Shown here piece after piece: positions 10,237-22,902 of a stretch of 64,000 nucleotides of DNA. Position numbers and translations under genes: made by a program. Origin of the DNA: Ctenosaura bakeri. Taxonomy: Eukaryota > Chordata > Lepidosauria > Squamata > Iguanidae. The number at the start of each line of letters is the position of its first letter. The first letter of the stretch is position 1. The stretch spans positions 992,001 through 1,056,000 of the forward strand of contig CAOLHI010000061.1 in assembly GCA_948474755.1 (NCBI GenBank), read 5' to 3'. The notes below the pieces were generated by a model. It made no database searches, was not told the DNA's origin, and saw only the letters and a program-made list of their open reading frames with translations.

Positions 10237-11582
10237 TACGATGCATTTCTCCTTGGCCACTGTGCTGGAAATGCCTGGATCTTTAAGAGGGCCCCTTCCA
10301 GTCAGACATTTGGAGCTTGGCCAGCTCTGGGGAACAAAGATTGTTTGAGCAGGGTGTACTCCATAGCAGAGCAGCTCTGACTGGCTCTGTGGAAAGCAGT
10401 TTAAGTCACCAGAAGATGGGCAGCGGTAGCAGCAGCAAGAGGGTGGAATGCAGCCAGCGATGTTTTCTTCTTAAATAAAAATTAAATAGAAATTATGCCC
10501 CCCCCGCAAATGAAATTTTCCTCCACCCTGCAAATTTCTAACACTGCTAAGAGTGACACACTGAAAAACATTCATACCTAGAATTCTTCTATTTGCTATG
10601 TTCACCTTCTTTGGTAATTTTGTCTATCCCCTTTCTTTCCATGCCTAAACTATGTATCTAAATGTTCAACTAAAATGTTTAAGTTACTGAAATGCTAGAA
10701 TATGGGAACTGAAAGACATTTTTATTGGGAGGAGGACAGAACTCTTACTTGGGGAGGTAACGCCCTCAGTTTTTCCCCTCATAGCTACACCCAGGAAGCA
10801 ATCCTTTTTCACCTACCTCAGGTGATGGAAAAGACTAGGTTGCCACTGTTGTCTGGCTAGAAAACCAATACATAAGATCCTTCTAGGCTAGCTAAAAGTG
10901 ATGTTGAATCATGTTCCCACACTCTGTACACAAAGGGAGCAGGCTGTTGTAGCAATGCAGTCTCCAAAATTGGGCTCCTGCTGACTTCAGCACATGATGT
11001 GGGCTTACTTGCAGCCTGCTCAGCCTATGGCAATGTGGCTAAAGTCAGCAGAGGTGGACTCAAAACTGTGGCTGCCAAGGACTGAGAATATCCTGTGACA
11101 ATACCCAGAGGGGAAGCTTTTGAAGAGCTGTGAAATTGCTGCCTCTCAGGCCTGACCTGATTTTGCTTGGGAAATAGGGTTGGCTGCTGATTCACATTTG
11201 TTTCTTTACAGTGTGCAAATTTGTAAAGAGAGATTTCTGCAACATGACTCCAATACACCCTCTGTTCTGATGGAAAATAACCACTGACAGGTTGCTCTGA
11301 ATCTTCCACTACAAAAGGAAGAGGGAACACAACGACATAATAAAGGGAAAGGGAAATAAGTGGATTACATGAATGAATCCTGGAATGAATGAAAGGTCAA
11401 TCAGTCAGATATTATATGTAGAATTCTTGCCAGTAAATCCCACATGTTCAAAGATAAGAGGAAGTAGAAATGGAAGGAGAAATCATACCTTTTTGAGAAT
11501 GACACTCAGGGTCCCCAACACTAAGTCAGGAAATGGCAAGAAAGGCTTAAGAAATATCCAGGTTTGCAACTTCAGTAATTCT
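10237..11582. other. Unassigned interval, no gene seen
   Basis: A C-rich run at 10498-10505. The frames at 11025-11330 and 11373-11621 lack codon bias or motifs. Nothing else is recognised. Confidence 0.35.
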
Positions 11583-11826
11583 GTTGTTGTGTACCTTCAA
11601 GTCATTTCTGAGTTAGGCTGATCCTAAGACAAACTGATCACAGTAGGGTTTTTTTGGGGAGGGGGCAAGATCTGTAGAGTGGAGGGTTGCTTCTGCCTTT
11701 CTCTGAGGCTGAGAGAGTATGACTTGCCCAAAGTCACCCAGTGGGTTTCCATAGCTAGGCAGGAATTTGAACCTGGACTCCAGAGTCATAATCCGACACT
11801 CAAACCACCACACCATGCTGAATCTC
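11583..11826 (-). mobile_element. Sauria-type SINE, reverse strand
   Basis: Starts (forward strand) with TGTTGTTGTGTACCTTCAAG, the inverse of the Bov-B-like tail, and ends with ...ACCACCACACCATGCTG, the inverse of the tRNA-like head. The body (CTTGCCCAAAGTCACCCAGT) is well kept. Confidence 0.9.
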
Positions 11827-12178
11827 CACAACAGTTCTATTCTGGTGTTATTACCTGCTAACTGGAGTTGCCATATATTAACTCAGATATAAGGATCTGT
11901 GTTATAGTGTATAATTTACACTTTTAAAAAAAACCCTGCTTCTGCATAGTACCTTAATTACTGGACAAAAACCTTTCCTGTCTGATCTGATCTTTGACTT
12001 CTGGAATGACCAGCTTTCCAACATAACTCATTCCTCTTTTCTTTTACATTCACACCTGTTCTTGTGGTCCTTTGGACATGAATGTTATCCTATATACCTT
12101 AATAAAATTGGACAGAGGTCTCACCCACACAACCACATTAGCACATGGTTATGAGAAACAACAACATTCCTATTCATA
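11827..12178. other. Unassigned interval, no gene seen
   Basis: Unique-looking DNA between a SINE and a MITE; no motif recognised. Confidence 0.35.
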
Positions 12179-12665
12179 GGCCCTTTCCACACGGGGGTAT
12201 TAAAATGGTGTAGCGCGACCTCTGACAGAGGTCGTCTACACCGTAAAATGGATTGGGGCAGATTACTTTAGTGTAATTCCACACCCCAATCTGCGCTAGG
12301 GCGACCGGAAGTGGCGGCACTGTGTGCTTTTTAAAAACCACTTTCAAAGAGGTTTTTAAAAAGCACAATTGTGCAGCCCTGTGCAGCCCCGTCGCAGCGC
12401 CCGGTGTGGATTTGCAGGTGCGCGCAAGGGCGTGCCTGCAGATCTGCCGTGGGCAGGCTTTCCAGCAGGTGAGCTTCTCCGGTTGGTGGAGAGCCTCCGC
12501 CAGTCATAAGCCGCCATTTTGGGCACCGCAGGACGCCGCAGGACGCTGCGGAGTGTGGAGCAGCGAAAATGCGCTGCTCCATGTGGCGACGGACTTACTG
12601 GGTTTCAGGTAAGCTCCGTTTTGGGACGTCTCAGGATGTTTTTTCCTTCACGTGTGGAAAGTGCC
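12179..12665 (+). mobile_element. Family Y GC-rich MITE
   Basis: The ends are GGCCCTTTCCACACGGGGG and the inverse CACGTGTGGAAAGTGCC. Internal features are shared with the three other Y copies. They are a perfect hairpin CGACCTCTG-A-CAGAGGTCG (12216-12234); paired GGATTGGGGC / CACCCCAATC segments; a long hairpin with arms GTGCTTTTTAAAAACC; a YY1-type site GCCGCCATTTTGG (12510-12522); and CAG/GTAAG at 12606-12613. It is CpG-rich in an AT-rich setting. The flanks (ATA / TTA) fit a decayed 3-bp duplication. Confidence 0.85.
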
Positions 12666-13927
12666 TTAGTCTTATGTCTCTTCAGATGCAATGGGAAAAA
12701 ACAAAAACAGAACACTCTAACTTAACCACCAGCCAAAGCCATGGTAAAACCTTTGACAAATTTCTGCTCACCCAGGTCCAGCTACAGAGAGTCATGTGGA
12801 GAAAAATAAGTGCCTGAATCCCATTGGTTAGTCCTAACTAGTATAGACTCATTAAATCAATTTGTAAATGGTGAGACAACATATAGACAGATCACATTGA
12901 TTATCTGATAGGATTCATGCCAGTGAAGTATAGCCAGTGCATTTCAAAAGCACACATAACTGGAAGCATTTCTGCTGTTTTAAGAGTCCAGGGAAGTAAT
13001 TTTCTCAAAAAAATCAGTTTTTTTTAACCCCTGACATAAGGAGAGAAATTCATATTTTTTTTAAAAAAAATGTTTAATGACTATGGGTGTCGAGTATCAT
13101 CAAATTTGCAAAGGGCTTGTTGTTGAGGGAAAAAAGAGCAATCAATCTGTATTGTCTTCTGATAACGTAATGCTAGAATCGTGACAACATTAACTCAATG
13201 TTTGGAGAATGAAGACAGGAAATTGCTGTCCCCCCACAACCAATTTGTGAACAATACAGGCATTCTGTCTTCTCCTTTCAAAGTAAGGAACATTCTTCTT
13301 ATCACCAGTGTAAGACCTGAACCTACAGAAACATAATTGACATTTTCTTTTAAGAGTTGTTAATTAAAACAACGTGCTGTGTACAGTACTTTGTCAGGCA
13401 TCAGGCTAGCCTACTAAAATTATCACTAAGGGGCCTATTAAATATCATAATGCTCTCCCAGAGAACCTAATTACAGCAGTTTTTAAAGGTTCTCAATCCG
13501 GCATCATGCAAAAAACTTTTTTTTATTTACTTACATTAAAAAAATCAAATGTTAACAACCTGACATAGAAAATCCATGTCCATGGAACAAAATATAGTGT
13601 AAAATGTTTAATTCTGGCTGAATAGCATCGTGAGAAGAAAAATCTCAACTGGAAAGCAAAGCCAGTGGTCAGGTAGAGGCCTTTGATGCTTGACAATCTA
13701 TCTTTCTTATACTTGTTCATTTAGCCAAAAATTGCAGAAAGACTGGAGATTCTGTACCAGGAACTGGGGAATATGTGGCTCTCCTGCTGTTGCTAGGCTG
13801 GAACTACATATTCTCAAATTGTCCTGATTTGTCAAGAAGAATCCTGGTTAATGCCACTAATCCCACATTTTCAGCTGCTTTTAGAATGTCCCAATTTCTC
13901 TTGCCTTCTCCCACTGATCTCAGCTTA
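12666..13927. other. Unique-looking interval, possible conserved element
   Basis: No transposon is recognised from about 12830 to 13760. 13130-13500 has the look of conserved non-coding DNA: no repeats and homeodomain-type sites (GTTAATTAAAAC, CCTAATTACAG). 13768-13880 resembles one arm of the hAT-like MITE. This is impression only; no alignment was possible. Confidence 0.3.
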
Positions 13928-14398
13928 CAGTTGGCCCTCAACATTTGCAGGTTTGACTTTCATGGATTTGATCATTTGTGAGTTTCTCCAATCCCGCCCC
14001 CACCTCACCTCAGGCACTTCTTTTCTGGAGGAGCCTTCCCTCTCAGCAGCTCCAATCAGGCTGCACAGCAATCTAAAAACCTGTCTTCACTCTTCTTCCT
14101 TTTCCTTTACCAGTTGCTGCCTGGCCAGCTAACGGTAGCTTGCAGCCTGATTTCTCAGCACCACAAATCATCTCCCAATATTCCCCCACACACAAGCAAG
14201 GAGATGCATACAAGAAAGGAAGAATAGGGCCACCATACCAACCTAACCTCTTTCTCTGACTGGGTTTCGATCCTGGGTACCCGTTCTCCACACCATTCCT
14301 CAACCTCCTTCCAACAGACATTTTGCTTTTGATATTTGATTTTTCTACTTTGCAGGAGTCCTGAACCCCTAACCCTAGGGAATGTGGAGGGCTGACTG
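13928..14398. mobile_element. pogo/Tigger-like non-autonomous element
   Basis: The terminal inverted repeats are CAGTTGGCCCTCAACATTTG on the left and the inverse GAATGTGGAGGGCTGACTG on the right. Both sides are flanked by TA (13926-13927 and 14399-14400), the target of Tc1/mariner-pogo transposases. The 471-bp interior is C-rich and holds no transposase; its short frames do not match the DDE family in any way I can see. Confidence 0.8.
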
Positions 14399-14408
14399 TA
14401 TTTCAAAC

Positions 14409-14900
14409 TTGCTGCAAACTGAGTTTGAAGTGCAAGAGTAGTTTGCATTCCATTAATTCAGTGGGCACAGAGGAGAGGAAGTGTAGAATCCTGCCCTACC
14501 CAATAAGCTCAGACAAAAGCAAATTGCTGCAGCTTCCCATAGCTTGCATGTTCTTCCCCATTTTTTTCCTTCTTGACCTTAATCTGGTGTTGGTTGGCCA
14601 CATGTGCAGTGGTTTTCATCTGCAAAATATTGGAAAGTATAGAATTCCCACTGTTTATGCCGGGTAGAAACGATTGGAGTTGCACCTTGAAAGTGAAGGG
14701 CCACATGTTATGCAGCTTTGTTCTAAGGTATGCCACATGTCTCTGTGGTCACAAACACTTGGGATAATTGGTATCCATATTTTTCCTAACACATAAATAG
14801 TAGGATGAATGTTGCAAACCATAGTATGTTTCGGTAGCTTCCAGTTAGTCACAAGTTGGTTGATCAATACATTTTGGATGTCCTTTCAAGCTTGCCAGGA
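14409..14900 (+). repeat. Repeat R, copy A
   Basis: Starts TTGCTGCAAACTGAGTTTG right after the pogo-like element and ends CAAGCTTGCCAGGA. It is co-linear with 54846-55350 over almost its whole length. Shared blocks include TTAATTCAG, GCTTGCATGTTCTT, ATATTGGAAAGTAT/ATATTGAAGGGTAT, GGGCCA, CACAAACA, TTTTTCCTAACACA, AGTATGTTT and GTTGGTTGATC. One internal part (TATGCCGGGTAG... to GGGCCACATG) resembles the hAT-like MITE. It matches no family I can name. Confidence 0.7.
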
Positions 14901-16628
14901 GCTAGATTCTTTTCCTCGTCTGAAACACTTCGCTTGTGCAGTTCCAATATGTTGGCTTGTACTGGTAAAAGTACAGGCAAAGTCATGACAAAGACGGCAG
15001 CAATCCTTCCACCCAGGCCCTTCTACTGCCCAGGTCTTCATAAGGGGCAGCATGTTATAGCAGCAACTAATGTACCATCAGTAAAGGAGTACCTTCAGTG
15101 CTTCTCCTCTGTATGATAAAAAAAAATTAGGTCATTGGCTTTTGTTTTCTGCTTTCCAACTCCCACGAAGCACATTAGAGCTCAAATCCGCAAGATAAAC
15201 CATTATTGTTATCATTATTGTTGGTATTTTTTAAAATGATGAAAGAAAATATTAATGTTACAAATAGCTTCTATTAGCATAAACAGAGCTGCATATTAAT
15301 CTGCACACTGGTGTCTCTGCTGTCAGGAGACAGAAAGGCCCCAGAGGCCCTGCTGTCGCTGGGGAACTGATGAAGGCATTAACGTTAATGATAATGATAA
15401 GGAGGCCACTGTAAATGATACGCCAATTTCTTTTATAATCCTGTTTGGGCAAAGACTTCTCTGCTCACCCCCACCCCGCAAAGTTCCTGCAAAATAGCTG
15501 CTGTATCACAGAACCACAGTAGGATCATTCGCAAGGACAGGAGACTTCTAGGGAGGGTAATGAGCAGGCAGCAGCTAAGAGGAGATGAAAGCAAAAGTAC
15601 AAAGGGCTATAAACTAGGCACAATGAAGCCTAGATTAATTTGGAAAGAGGAATTAACAAGAAAACATTCTCTTAATGAACTCAGATTCCAACTCTGCCTG
15701 TTAGGCATCTGAAATACCTTTACTGGTAGGTGGAAGGCTTTTGGAGAAAATGCATGCTGAATATGTCCAGTTGATGTTCAGCACTATGAACTGGAAATTC
15801 TTCAGCAAGCTTTCATTCCCATGTTTAATTAGTGCTCCTGACAGCTATGCTTTCAAAAGCAAAATTTCAAATGTTCAGGCTCTGATCTTAATATCTAAAT
15901 TCTAAAGATTTGCCAGTTTGTGTACACTATCTCTCTCTTTCCTGACACACACATTTCTATGGCATTCTAGTTCTAGCCTCTCATTGCATTTAGGCTTTAG
16001 ATTTCTTCTTTCTTTTTCCTTCCACACATATTTTGTACCGATATTGTGAGTGACTGATATCCAGACTTGCATGACTTGCAACAAGTAATGTGATCTAGCA
16101 GACTTTTCTTCATCTTTGGTCTCATAGAAAAACTGCTATTTCTGTTTTCTGTTTTCCTGTTTCTGTTTCCTGTGGAAAGATGCATTTTCACCTGTCAAGA
16201 GTAACAACGGGATGAAATGCATCCCACCTTAGAAATCTATAGATAGTGATACATTTCATTTAAGAAAAATGCATATAGACATGTGTACATTTGAAAAATG
16301 TGTACAATTAGATACATGCTTATTGAAAAATGTACAAACACATATTCTAGTGAAAGGGGAAAGTTCACAGAGAAGCAGTTTGTACATGTATATGACTGGC
16401 AGCATGAAAGCTCCCAGAATTAAGCAAAACAATGGACTCATTTGACACACATATTCACTATCTTGTAAAATGAAGGGAGGAGACTTGAAATGTGGAAGTG
16501 TTTGTTCTCTTGAGCTAACAATGGAGTCAAACCCACTCTTTCATATGGTCTTATTCCTTCAGAAAAGGCCTTTTCATAGCCATTTTGTACTACAGATTTG
16601 TTTCCATTTTTCTTGGTAATTGAGACAC
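14901..16628. other. Unique-looking interval, candidate conserved element
   Basis: No repeat or gene recognised. 15190-15440 looks like conserved regulatory DNA: dense ATTA/TAAT sites (GCATATTAATCTGCACA, GTTAATGATAATGATAAGG) around a GC-rich centre (GGCCCCAGAGGCCCTGCTG) and no transposon signature. The rest is AT-rich with no motif. Confidence 0.3.
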
Positions 16629-16806
16629 CTTAGAATCAGAGAATTAGAAGAGTCTTAAGGAGTCATTGAGTCCAACCCACTGTTCACAGCAGGAATTCCA
16701 TCTACAGCATCCCTAGAAGGCAGTTGTTCAGCCTCTTTTTGAAAAGATCCAGAGAAAGAACCCTTCTACCTCTCTAGGCAATTGGTTCCAAGGACATTCC
16801 TTCTAG
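16629..16806 (-). mobile_element. CR1 LINE 3' end, reverse strand
   Basis: Forward reading starts AGAATCAGAGAATTAGAAGAG and continues GAGTCCAACCCACTG...GGCAGTTGTTCAGCCTC. This is the inverse of the CR1 3' terminus seen at 32760-33060 (GGGGTTGGACTGGATGGCC...ATGATTCTATG). Confidence 0.7.
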
Positions 16807-16837
16807 GCAGTAAGAGGAATTCAGAAATGGAAGTAAT

Positions 16838-16992
16838 TGTCTAGAAAAGGAGTGGTATCTCCTTCTCTGGACATCTTCAAAAAAAAAACAAAACTGGACA
16901 ACTACATAGTGGGGATGCTTTAGCTGGAGATACTACATTTAGTAGGGGGTTGAACTCAATAGTCCGCGAGGTCCCTCCAGCTTTATGATCAA
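16838..16992 (+). mobile_element. CR1 LINE 3' end, forward strand
   Basis: TGGTATCTCCTTCTCTGGAC, then GGGGATGCTTTAGCTGGAGA and GGGGGTTGAACTCAATAGTC, ending CCTCCAGCTTTATGATC, matches the CR1 3' end. It lies tail-to-tail with the reverse piece just before it. Confidence 0.65.
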
Positions 16993-18207
16993 GTAGCCAA
17001 TGAAATTTGGATATATGCAGGTATAACTGAAGGAAAAGGAAACTAATCTAAAATGAGATCATCATTATATTCCAAATTAAGTTTTGTTTTCATTTTGCAA
17101 CATCATCACACAGCCAAATGTCACAGTCTGGGTGCTCAATTTATTGTTATGGGAAAAAGTTTGCTTGGAGGCAGAGAAATGTAATACCAACCCAAGTTGA
17201 CTATAAACACCTACAAATTGCTACAAAAGATGGTCCAGGGACATTCTTTCATCCATAAAAACCACACTTCATCAAAACTGTTTGCTCTAAAACATTCAGC
17301 TCAGTCTCATCTGCATTTGTACCATGAGCCCTAGTACTTGAGATGTCCTTCATTCAGACTCAAAGACACAATGACACAAAGAGAAGGACAGACACACACA
17401 TACACATACATTAACCATTCCTGTCAATAAATGTTCCCCCCTCATACTTACATACTTTCCCCCTTTTTATGATTATATACTTAGCAAGTGACATTTGGAG
17501 ACAAACAACATTATTAGATGTTTGACAAAGGAGAAACAATTGGTGAGTATCTACTCTGGAGGTCATTGTATTGGGAACTGTTTTGCCAAGGCAGATGTCT
17601 CTCTCTGTGGTGAACAAAGTGAGGACAGACGCAGCATGTATAATTAGATGGAAAATGTAAGGTAAAGGATAATACTTTGGGCAGTTTCTAATACCCTAAT
17701 ATTTTCAGATCCGGTGCTAGTTTAGACCATGAGCCTGTTCCTGCTTAATCTATCTTCTTGGTAATCTTGGTTCATCAGCTTCTTGAGAGTTTGGTTTCCT
17801 CAAGACTCAGCAGGTGCCTTGTCGTGGCACTTGTATGGGCTGCAGTGCTATGCACGTCTTATCCATTGGTATCAACAGCTCAGGGCAAAATGTCGCTTTT
17901 GCTGGTTTAAGGTTGAAGTTTCAGAGCCTGCCATCTCTGTTTAAAAACAAATTCTGATTGAAAATTTATGGAACAGATTTAGGGTAGCCATAAGTCCAAG
18001 CTGACTTAATGACAGCTGATGACGACAACAAACTCTGTTAAAAAGAATAGGATTAAACTTTAGGAAATATGCATATGATTTGGGTACTTTTTTTTTTTTA
18101 AGTGTTATTATTGAAATTGAACAAAAAAATTTTAACTTACAATTTTACCTTTCCCTTTTCTCTATCAAATGCATGAATCAATTCTCTGAAGTCAATTGTC
18201 TTGCAAC

Positions 18208-18251
<44 letters not shown>

Positions 18252-18525
18252 AGAGAAGAAATGTAAGCTGCCCTTGGAAAGGAGCTTCTTGTCTCAGGGT
18301 GATTAAATAATTCCTCTAAATTAGCAGTTCTTGGTTGCTTTCATGCTCCTATCAAAGTACAAATATATTGACAATTATGCCATAAAAAATGTAATGTAAG
18401 ATTAGACAGGGTTTTCAAATTAAGGTCCCCACACCAGGAACCTATGTGTTTCACTGAATACTGGGGGCACAAACTCAAGTGGCAACTATATATTTTCAAA
18501 AATGAGGTCAAATGTTTTAAAAAAT
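16993..18525. other. Unassigned interval with Bov-B-like tail and (TTTC)n
   Basis: No gene seen. 17978-18032 (GGGTAGCCATAAGTCCAAGC ... GACGACAACAAA) resembles the 3' tail of a Bov-B LINE or SINE alone. A (TTTC)n microsatellite lies at 18208-18251. Confidence 0.45.
18208..18251. repeat. (TTTC)n microsatellite
   Basis: About eleven TTTC units, uninterrupted. Confidence 0.95.
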
Positions 18526-18534
18526 GGTGTTCCA

Positions 18535-19050
18535 ACACTTGGTACCAAACTGTGGCCAGTAGGGCTTCTGTTCTCAGCAATGGCACCAGATCTCAAGGTC
18601 ACAACAGGTTTTCTCTTAGGTTGGGAAGATGTGGAAGAAGCTGCCACAGATGGTCGAGCCCGTTTGGCTGCTACCACTGGCTGAATCAAGGGTGCCAGGG
18701 AGGAGCACCCTCTGTCATCCTGTCATCATTCACAGCCAAGCCCCTGGGCCTCCACAAACTCAGATCTCACTTCAATCTAGGGCAGCACTGATGACTCAGC
18801 TGGAGATAGCAGTCAGACTGAGAATGACACCATTGACACAGAAATTGGGGCTAAAAGAAGGGGTACTCAAGACCCCTTCACTCCATCTCCTCCACAAGGA
18901 ACACTCATATTCCAACAGCACCACTTTACTTCCAAGACAGTAGCAGTAACTAACTACTGAGGATGGGCAGGGCTTGGAATAATAGCTGTAACTTATTATT
19001 TCTTATTTAAAAAAATTAAGCAAGTGACATCAAAGCAAAAAAAAAAAAAA
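18535..19050 (+). pseudogene. Processed retrocopy with poly(A) tail
   Basis: The insert ends in about 14 A residues (19037-19050) and is bracketed by the direct repeat GGTGTTCCA (18526-18534 and 19051-19059), the mark of LINE-type retroposition. Its base composition is more coding-like than the flanks. One forward frame reads through with two in-frame stops and includes the acidic stretch DDSAGDSSQTENDTIDTE, then TPSPPQGTLIFQQ, ending TVAVTNY-stop, followed by an AT-rich stretch that could be a 3' UTR. I do not recognise the parent gene. A retroelement-derived transcript is the alternative. Confidence 0.5.
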
Positions 19051-19059
19051 GGTGTTCCA

Positions 19060-22000
19060 GCTATTCAGTGTTTGTCCTCCCAGGCCTATGTATAACATGA
19101 AAATGCCATGACTCTTTGTAGAGCCTGAAGTTTCTAAGTTTGACGCTCTTCCTCCATCCTGTTTCAAGACTCTACTATTCAGGCTTCATGACTTCAGTGT
19201 CAAATCACTCTTTTACTTTCCTTTTCCCTATATCTGCTTTTCGTAACTCTTTGCTTGTGGAAGAGCCATAGGGATCTCAAAATCTTGCCCACAATTTTGC
19301 ACACATTCATTTGGTCCTAGTAACATTATCTCTTAAGTATGAATTTAGAAAATAAACAATTATGCGAAGCATTTTCCTTTTTCCCTCTTTCTTTTTTTTG
19401 ATATACAGCCTCCTCAGTCTACAAAACCTCTTCCACACAAAAGTACAAGCTAAATTTTGATCTTGAAAAGTCAATAATCATTTCTACAAAATCATCACAA
19501 TGATAGGACCAACCCACAGCATGTGGTGTGACCTTCTCCTATCTATATTGGTGTGACAAGTTAAATCTAAAGAACAGTAGTATCAGATTATCTGTAAGGC
19601 TTCAGCAGTACTATCTTAAAAGGAATTAATTGGCGGCAAAGAATACCCACTGAGAATGGGTATTTTGTTTAAATTCCCCACAAATCCAAGTTTATTTCCC
19701 ATAGGACCTGTTAGCGATCACAAATTAGCAGTCATTAAGAAGAATTCATATAAATGCTCCACCAAAGTGAAAGTATCATTTTGCCTCTGCATCAAGGGTA
19801 ACAGAAGCCCTAGTTGAAAGTTCTCTTTACCATAGCTTCTGTTTCTGGCTGTCTACTGGACTTCATTTTCATGTTTTAAATTTCTTGCAGATGATGACCT
19901 TTTCTCCTAATGTTGATGGAAGAAAGCATGATAGCACATAAACAAACTAAATTTCTCTTTCTAAAGGGATATCAACTCTGACTGATCCCCTTGGCATCTT
20001 GTCACCTAGGTCATAGAGGGTTGCAAAGTGTACTAGATCATTTAAAAAAAGTCTTTTGGTCAATGCAGAAGAACTTCTGCTATAAGATGACTCAAGCTGG
20101 GTACCCTACCACGTTTTATTGAGTTATCACATGTACAACAGGCATACAAATACACATTTTGATGAATATCAAAAATCTGTAGGATGCTGACACTGACTAG
20201 CCATTTTAAATTTTGTCTGAGAAACCACAGGAAATGTGTGATGCTTGCATGTGTGTACATTTGTTGCAGTGCTCTTTTTAAAAAATAGTTTACATTCAAG
20301 GCATGAAATATCTATAAATGAGGATGATATTTTGACATTTGCTGAGGCACTCGACTGCCTTTGAATTTTACTGATAAATGTCAGGATGGTAAATTTCAGT
20401 CTTCTGATATCTTACATGTTACCAAGAAATGCTGTTATTCACCAAATTTCTGAAACTTACCATAACAGAACCATCTGTTCTGAGGGGATAACAAGTGTTG
20501 GTTTGATAATCCCATGCACAGACTAATGAGACTACAATTGCCATCCCTTTACAAGAAGCAATTCAGGCTAACCACATAGGACTTCACAACTAGTTCAGGC
20601 AGTACAGAAGAAAGGACACCCACCATGCAAGATGCTTGAATAGACAAGTTGGAAACCTCAGTGATATCACAGAGGAACAAAGGATATGGACATCCTTACG
20701 TATCCATGACGATGGACACCCAAAATCATGAGTTAGCCCACTCTGAATGCTGCAACAAACATATATTTCACAGGCATTCATCAACAGTCTGAAAAATCAC
20801 ATTTCTACGAGGCTGTTAACCAATACCTTTTAAGCATTGCAACCACCTTGGCTTATTGGTAACGTGTCACAAACATTTGCAGTGAATATCACAATTCAAA
20901 TTGAAATCAATTCAACCCAAATACCGAGTCTGAGTCAGGCAAAGGAATGGAATTCATATCACTTCCACATGATGTGATCCTGAGAGTACAGGAAAATCCA
21001 GACTTTCACTTACCTAGAGAAAGAAAAAAAGAAGAAAGAGAAAATAACAAGGTTAGTTGATTTCACTCAAGCACTCTCATATCCCCATAATACATTTATT
21101 TTTTCATGAGGTCATGCACATGAATCTAAACATCCTGTTGTCAGATTTTCTTTTACATATTTGGAAACAGTAATGACATATGATGGCTTTGTTAGCCCAC
21201 GCCTGTTTCCTAAGCAACTATAATTGGTTTGTAGTTCCATTTAAGGCTATACAGGCTATACATTAAGGAAAAAGAAAAACAAGCCTGGGCAAATGTTTTC
21301 ATCAATATCTTGTCCCATTTAAATGAGGAGGAGAAAGAGGAGGGAACAACCACCACCACCACCACCATGACAACATTAACCACATGAAGAGCCACAAATG
21401 ATCCCAGCTAGGAACAATGGGGTTTAGAAGATCCCACTTTCTAGTGATAGCTGCTAATCAGAGAATGTAAAGAGGCTCCCTTTAAATCAATAGAAAAGGC
21501 CAGGGGCATGGATATTTCACTTCTACCAGAAGTTCTTCTGGTGGAAGAGCTGAAAGCAGACCCCACAATCACATGGGTGTTAGAAAGAAAATAATAAAGA
21601 TGATGTCAAACTGTGTTCAGATGAAAGCTTTTTTAACCCTTAGAAAGGGTCAGAAAGCTATTGAAGAAATCTTTGGAATCAGAAAATATGTTTGTTTTTT
21701 AAATAAGCCTCATTTATTTGTCACTTAAAAAAAATAAAATCTGGGATTAATTTTAGGAAAGTTAGGATAAAACCAGAGAGATGGACTAATTCAATTTTCC
21801 AGATTACCTTCTGGCTTTGTGTACTAATGGTCCAAGGACAATTAGGGTGGGGGAAGAGACAGACGAAACACTTAAAACTGTTGTTTCCTAATCTAGTGCT
21901 TTTAGCGTATGGATGAGACAACGAGGTTGCCCACTTTCCTTTGAACATTTAGAAGCGTTCCACTCAAAATAAAATTTCCACTGTATAGAAATTCAACAAA

Positions 22001-22077
22001 ACAGAAGCAAAGAGGATATTCTCTATTCAGGTTGAGCTACAAAATGAGATTTAGGCAAAGTAGGGATTATGTAACCC
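19060..22077. other. Unassigned 3-kb interval, no gene seen
   Basis: AT-rich with no clear transposon. A (CCA)n tract lies at 21349-21367; it gives a false run of valines in a reverse frame. The remaining short frames have no features. Confidence 0.4.
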
Positions 22078-22222
22078 TTCAGGTGTTGTTGGACTACAAA
22101 TCCCAGCATTGATTATCTTGAACTGTGATGACTAGAGTTATTGGATTTTTGTGCTGCAAACAAAAGCTACATGATTCCTTGCCATCAAGAACATGTGGAG
22201 GGCAACATGATTCCTGCTTAAG
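22078..22222. mobile_element. hAT-like MITE, decayed
   Basis: CAGGTGTTGTTGGACTACAA and ATCCCAGCATTGA on the left, GAACATGTGGAGGGCAACATG on the right: the two arms of the family best seen at 24648. Confidence 0.55.
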
Positions 22223-22727
22223 TTGGGAGGGACATCAAGGCATGACAAAGGTGGACAATGAATAGAAGTAGTGAATTAAAATTCCATCTGCCCCTCCAAA
22301 TTTCACTTCTCACTTATACTGAGCTGCAAAAAAAATGTTAATCAATTAGTAGCATCATCCCCGCACAATCCGTTTCCAAAGATACTAACCAACAAATCAA
22401 ACTAGTTCATAAAAACACATAATTGATACACATTCCCTAGATGACAATTGAATAACATAATGAGGTGATGGTTGTACAGAGGAATCATTTTTATAAACCT
22501 CAAAAGAAACAATAATCCCTCTTCTCCCACAAAATAATTTTCTATGCCTGCTTTATTTCTTTGGCTTCCCTCCCAATACATATTGTCATATTTGAAGTCA
22601 GAACTCAAAATATCCAGTCACTCAATGGTAAACATTCTGCCACAGAAACAAATAATTTCTTCTCAATGAATAGTAAGTATACAATGCTGAGATGCTGTAA
22701 TGGTAATAGCAACTGGTGGTTTCTACG

Positions 22728-22902
22728 GTCCTTTCTACACTAGACTGTTATAGTGCTATTATTTCACTTTCAATATCCTATGGAATCCTGGGGTTTGCAG
22801 TTTAGGGAGTTGCATTTAGAATTCTCAGCCAGAGAGTTCCAGAACTCAACAGGATGTTGAAAGTGGAATAATAACACTATAACAGTGTAGTGTGGAAAGG
22901 CA
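22728..22902. mobile_element. Family X palindromic MITE
   Basis: The left arm has CACTAGACTGTTATAGTGC and TTTCACTTTCAATATCCTAT; the right arm GGATGTTGAAAGTGGAATAA and ATAACAGTGTAGTGTGGAAA. The spacer keeps ATTCTCAGCCAGAGAG, shared with the 5.5-kb and 27.8-kb copies. Confidence 0.9.
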
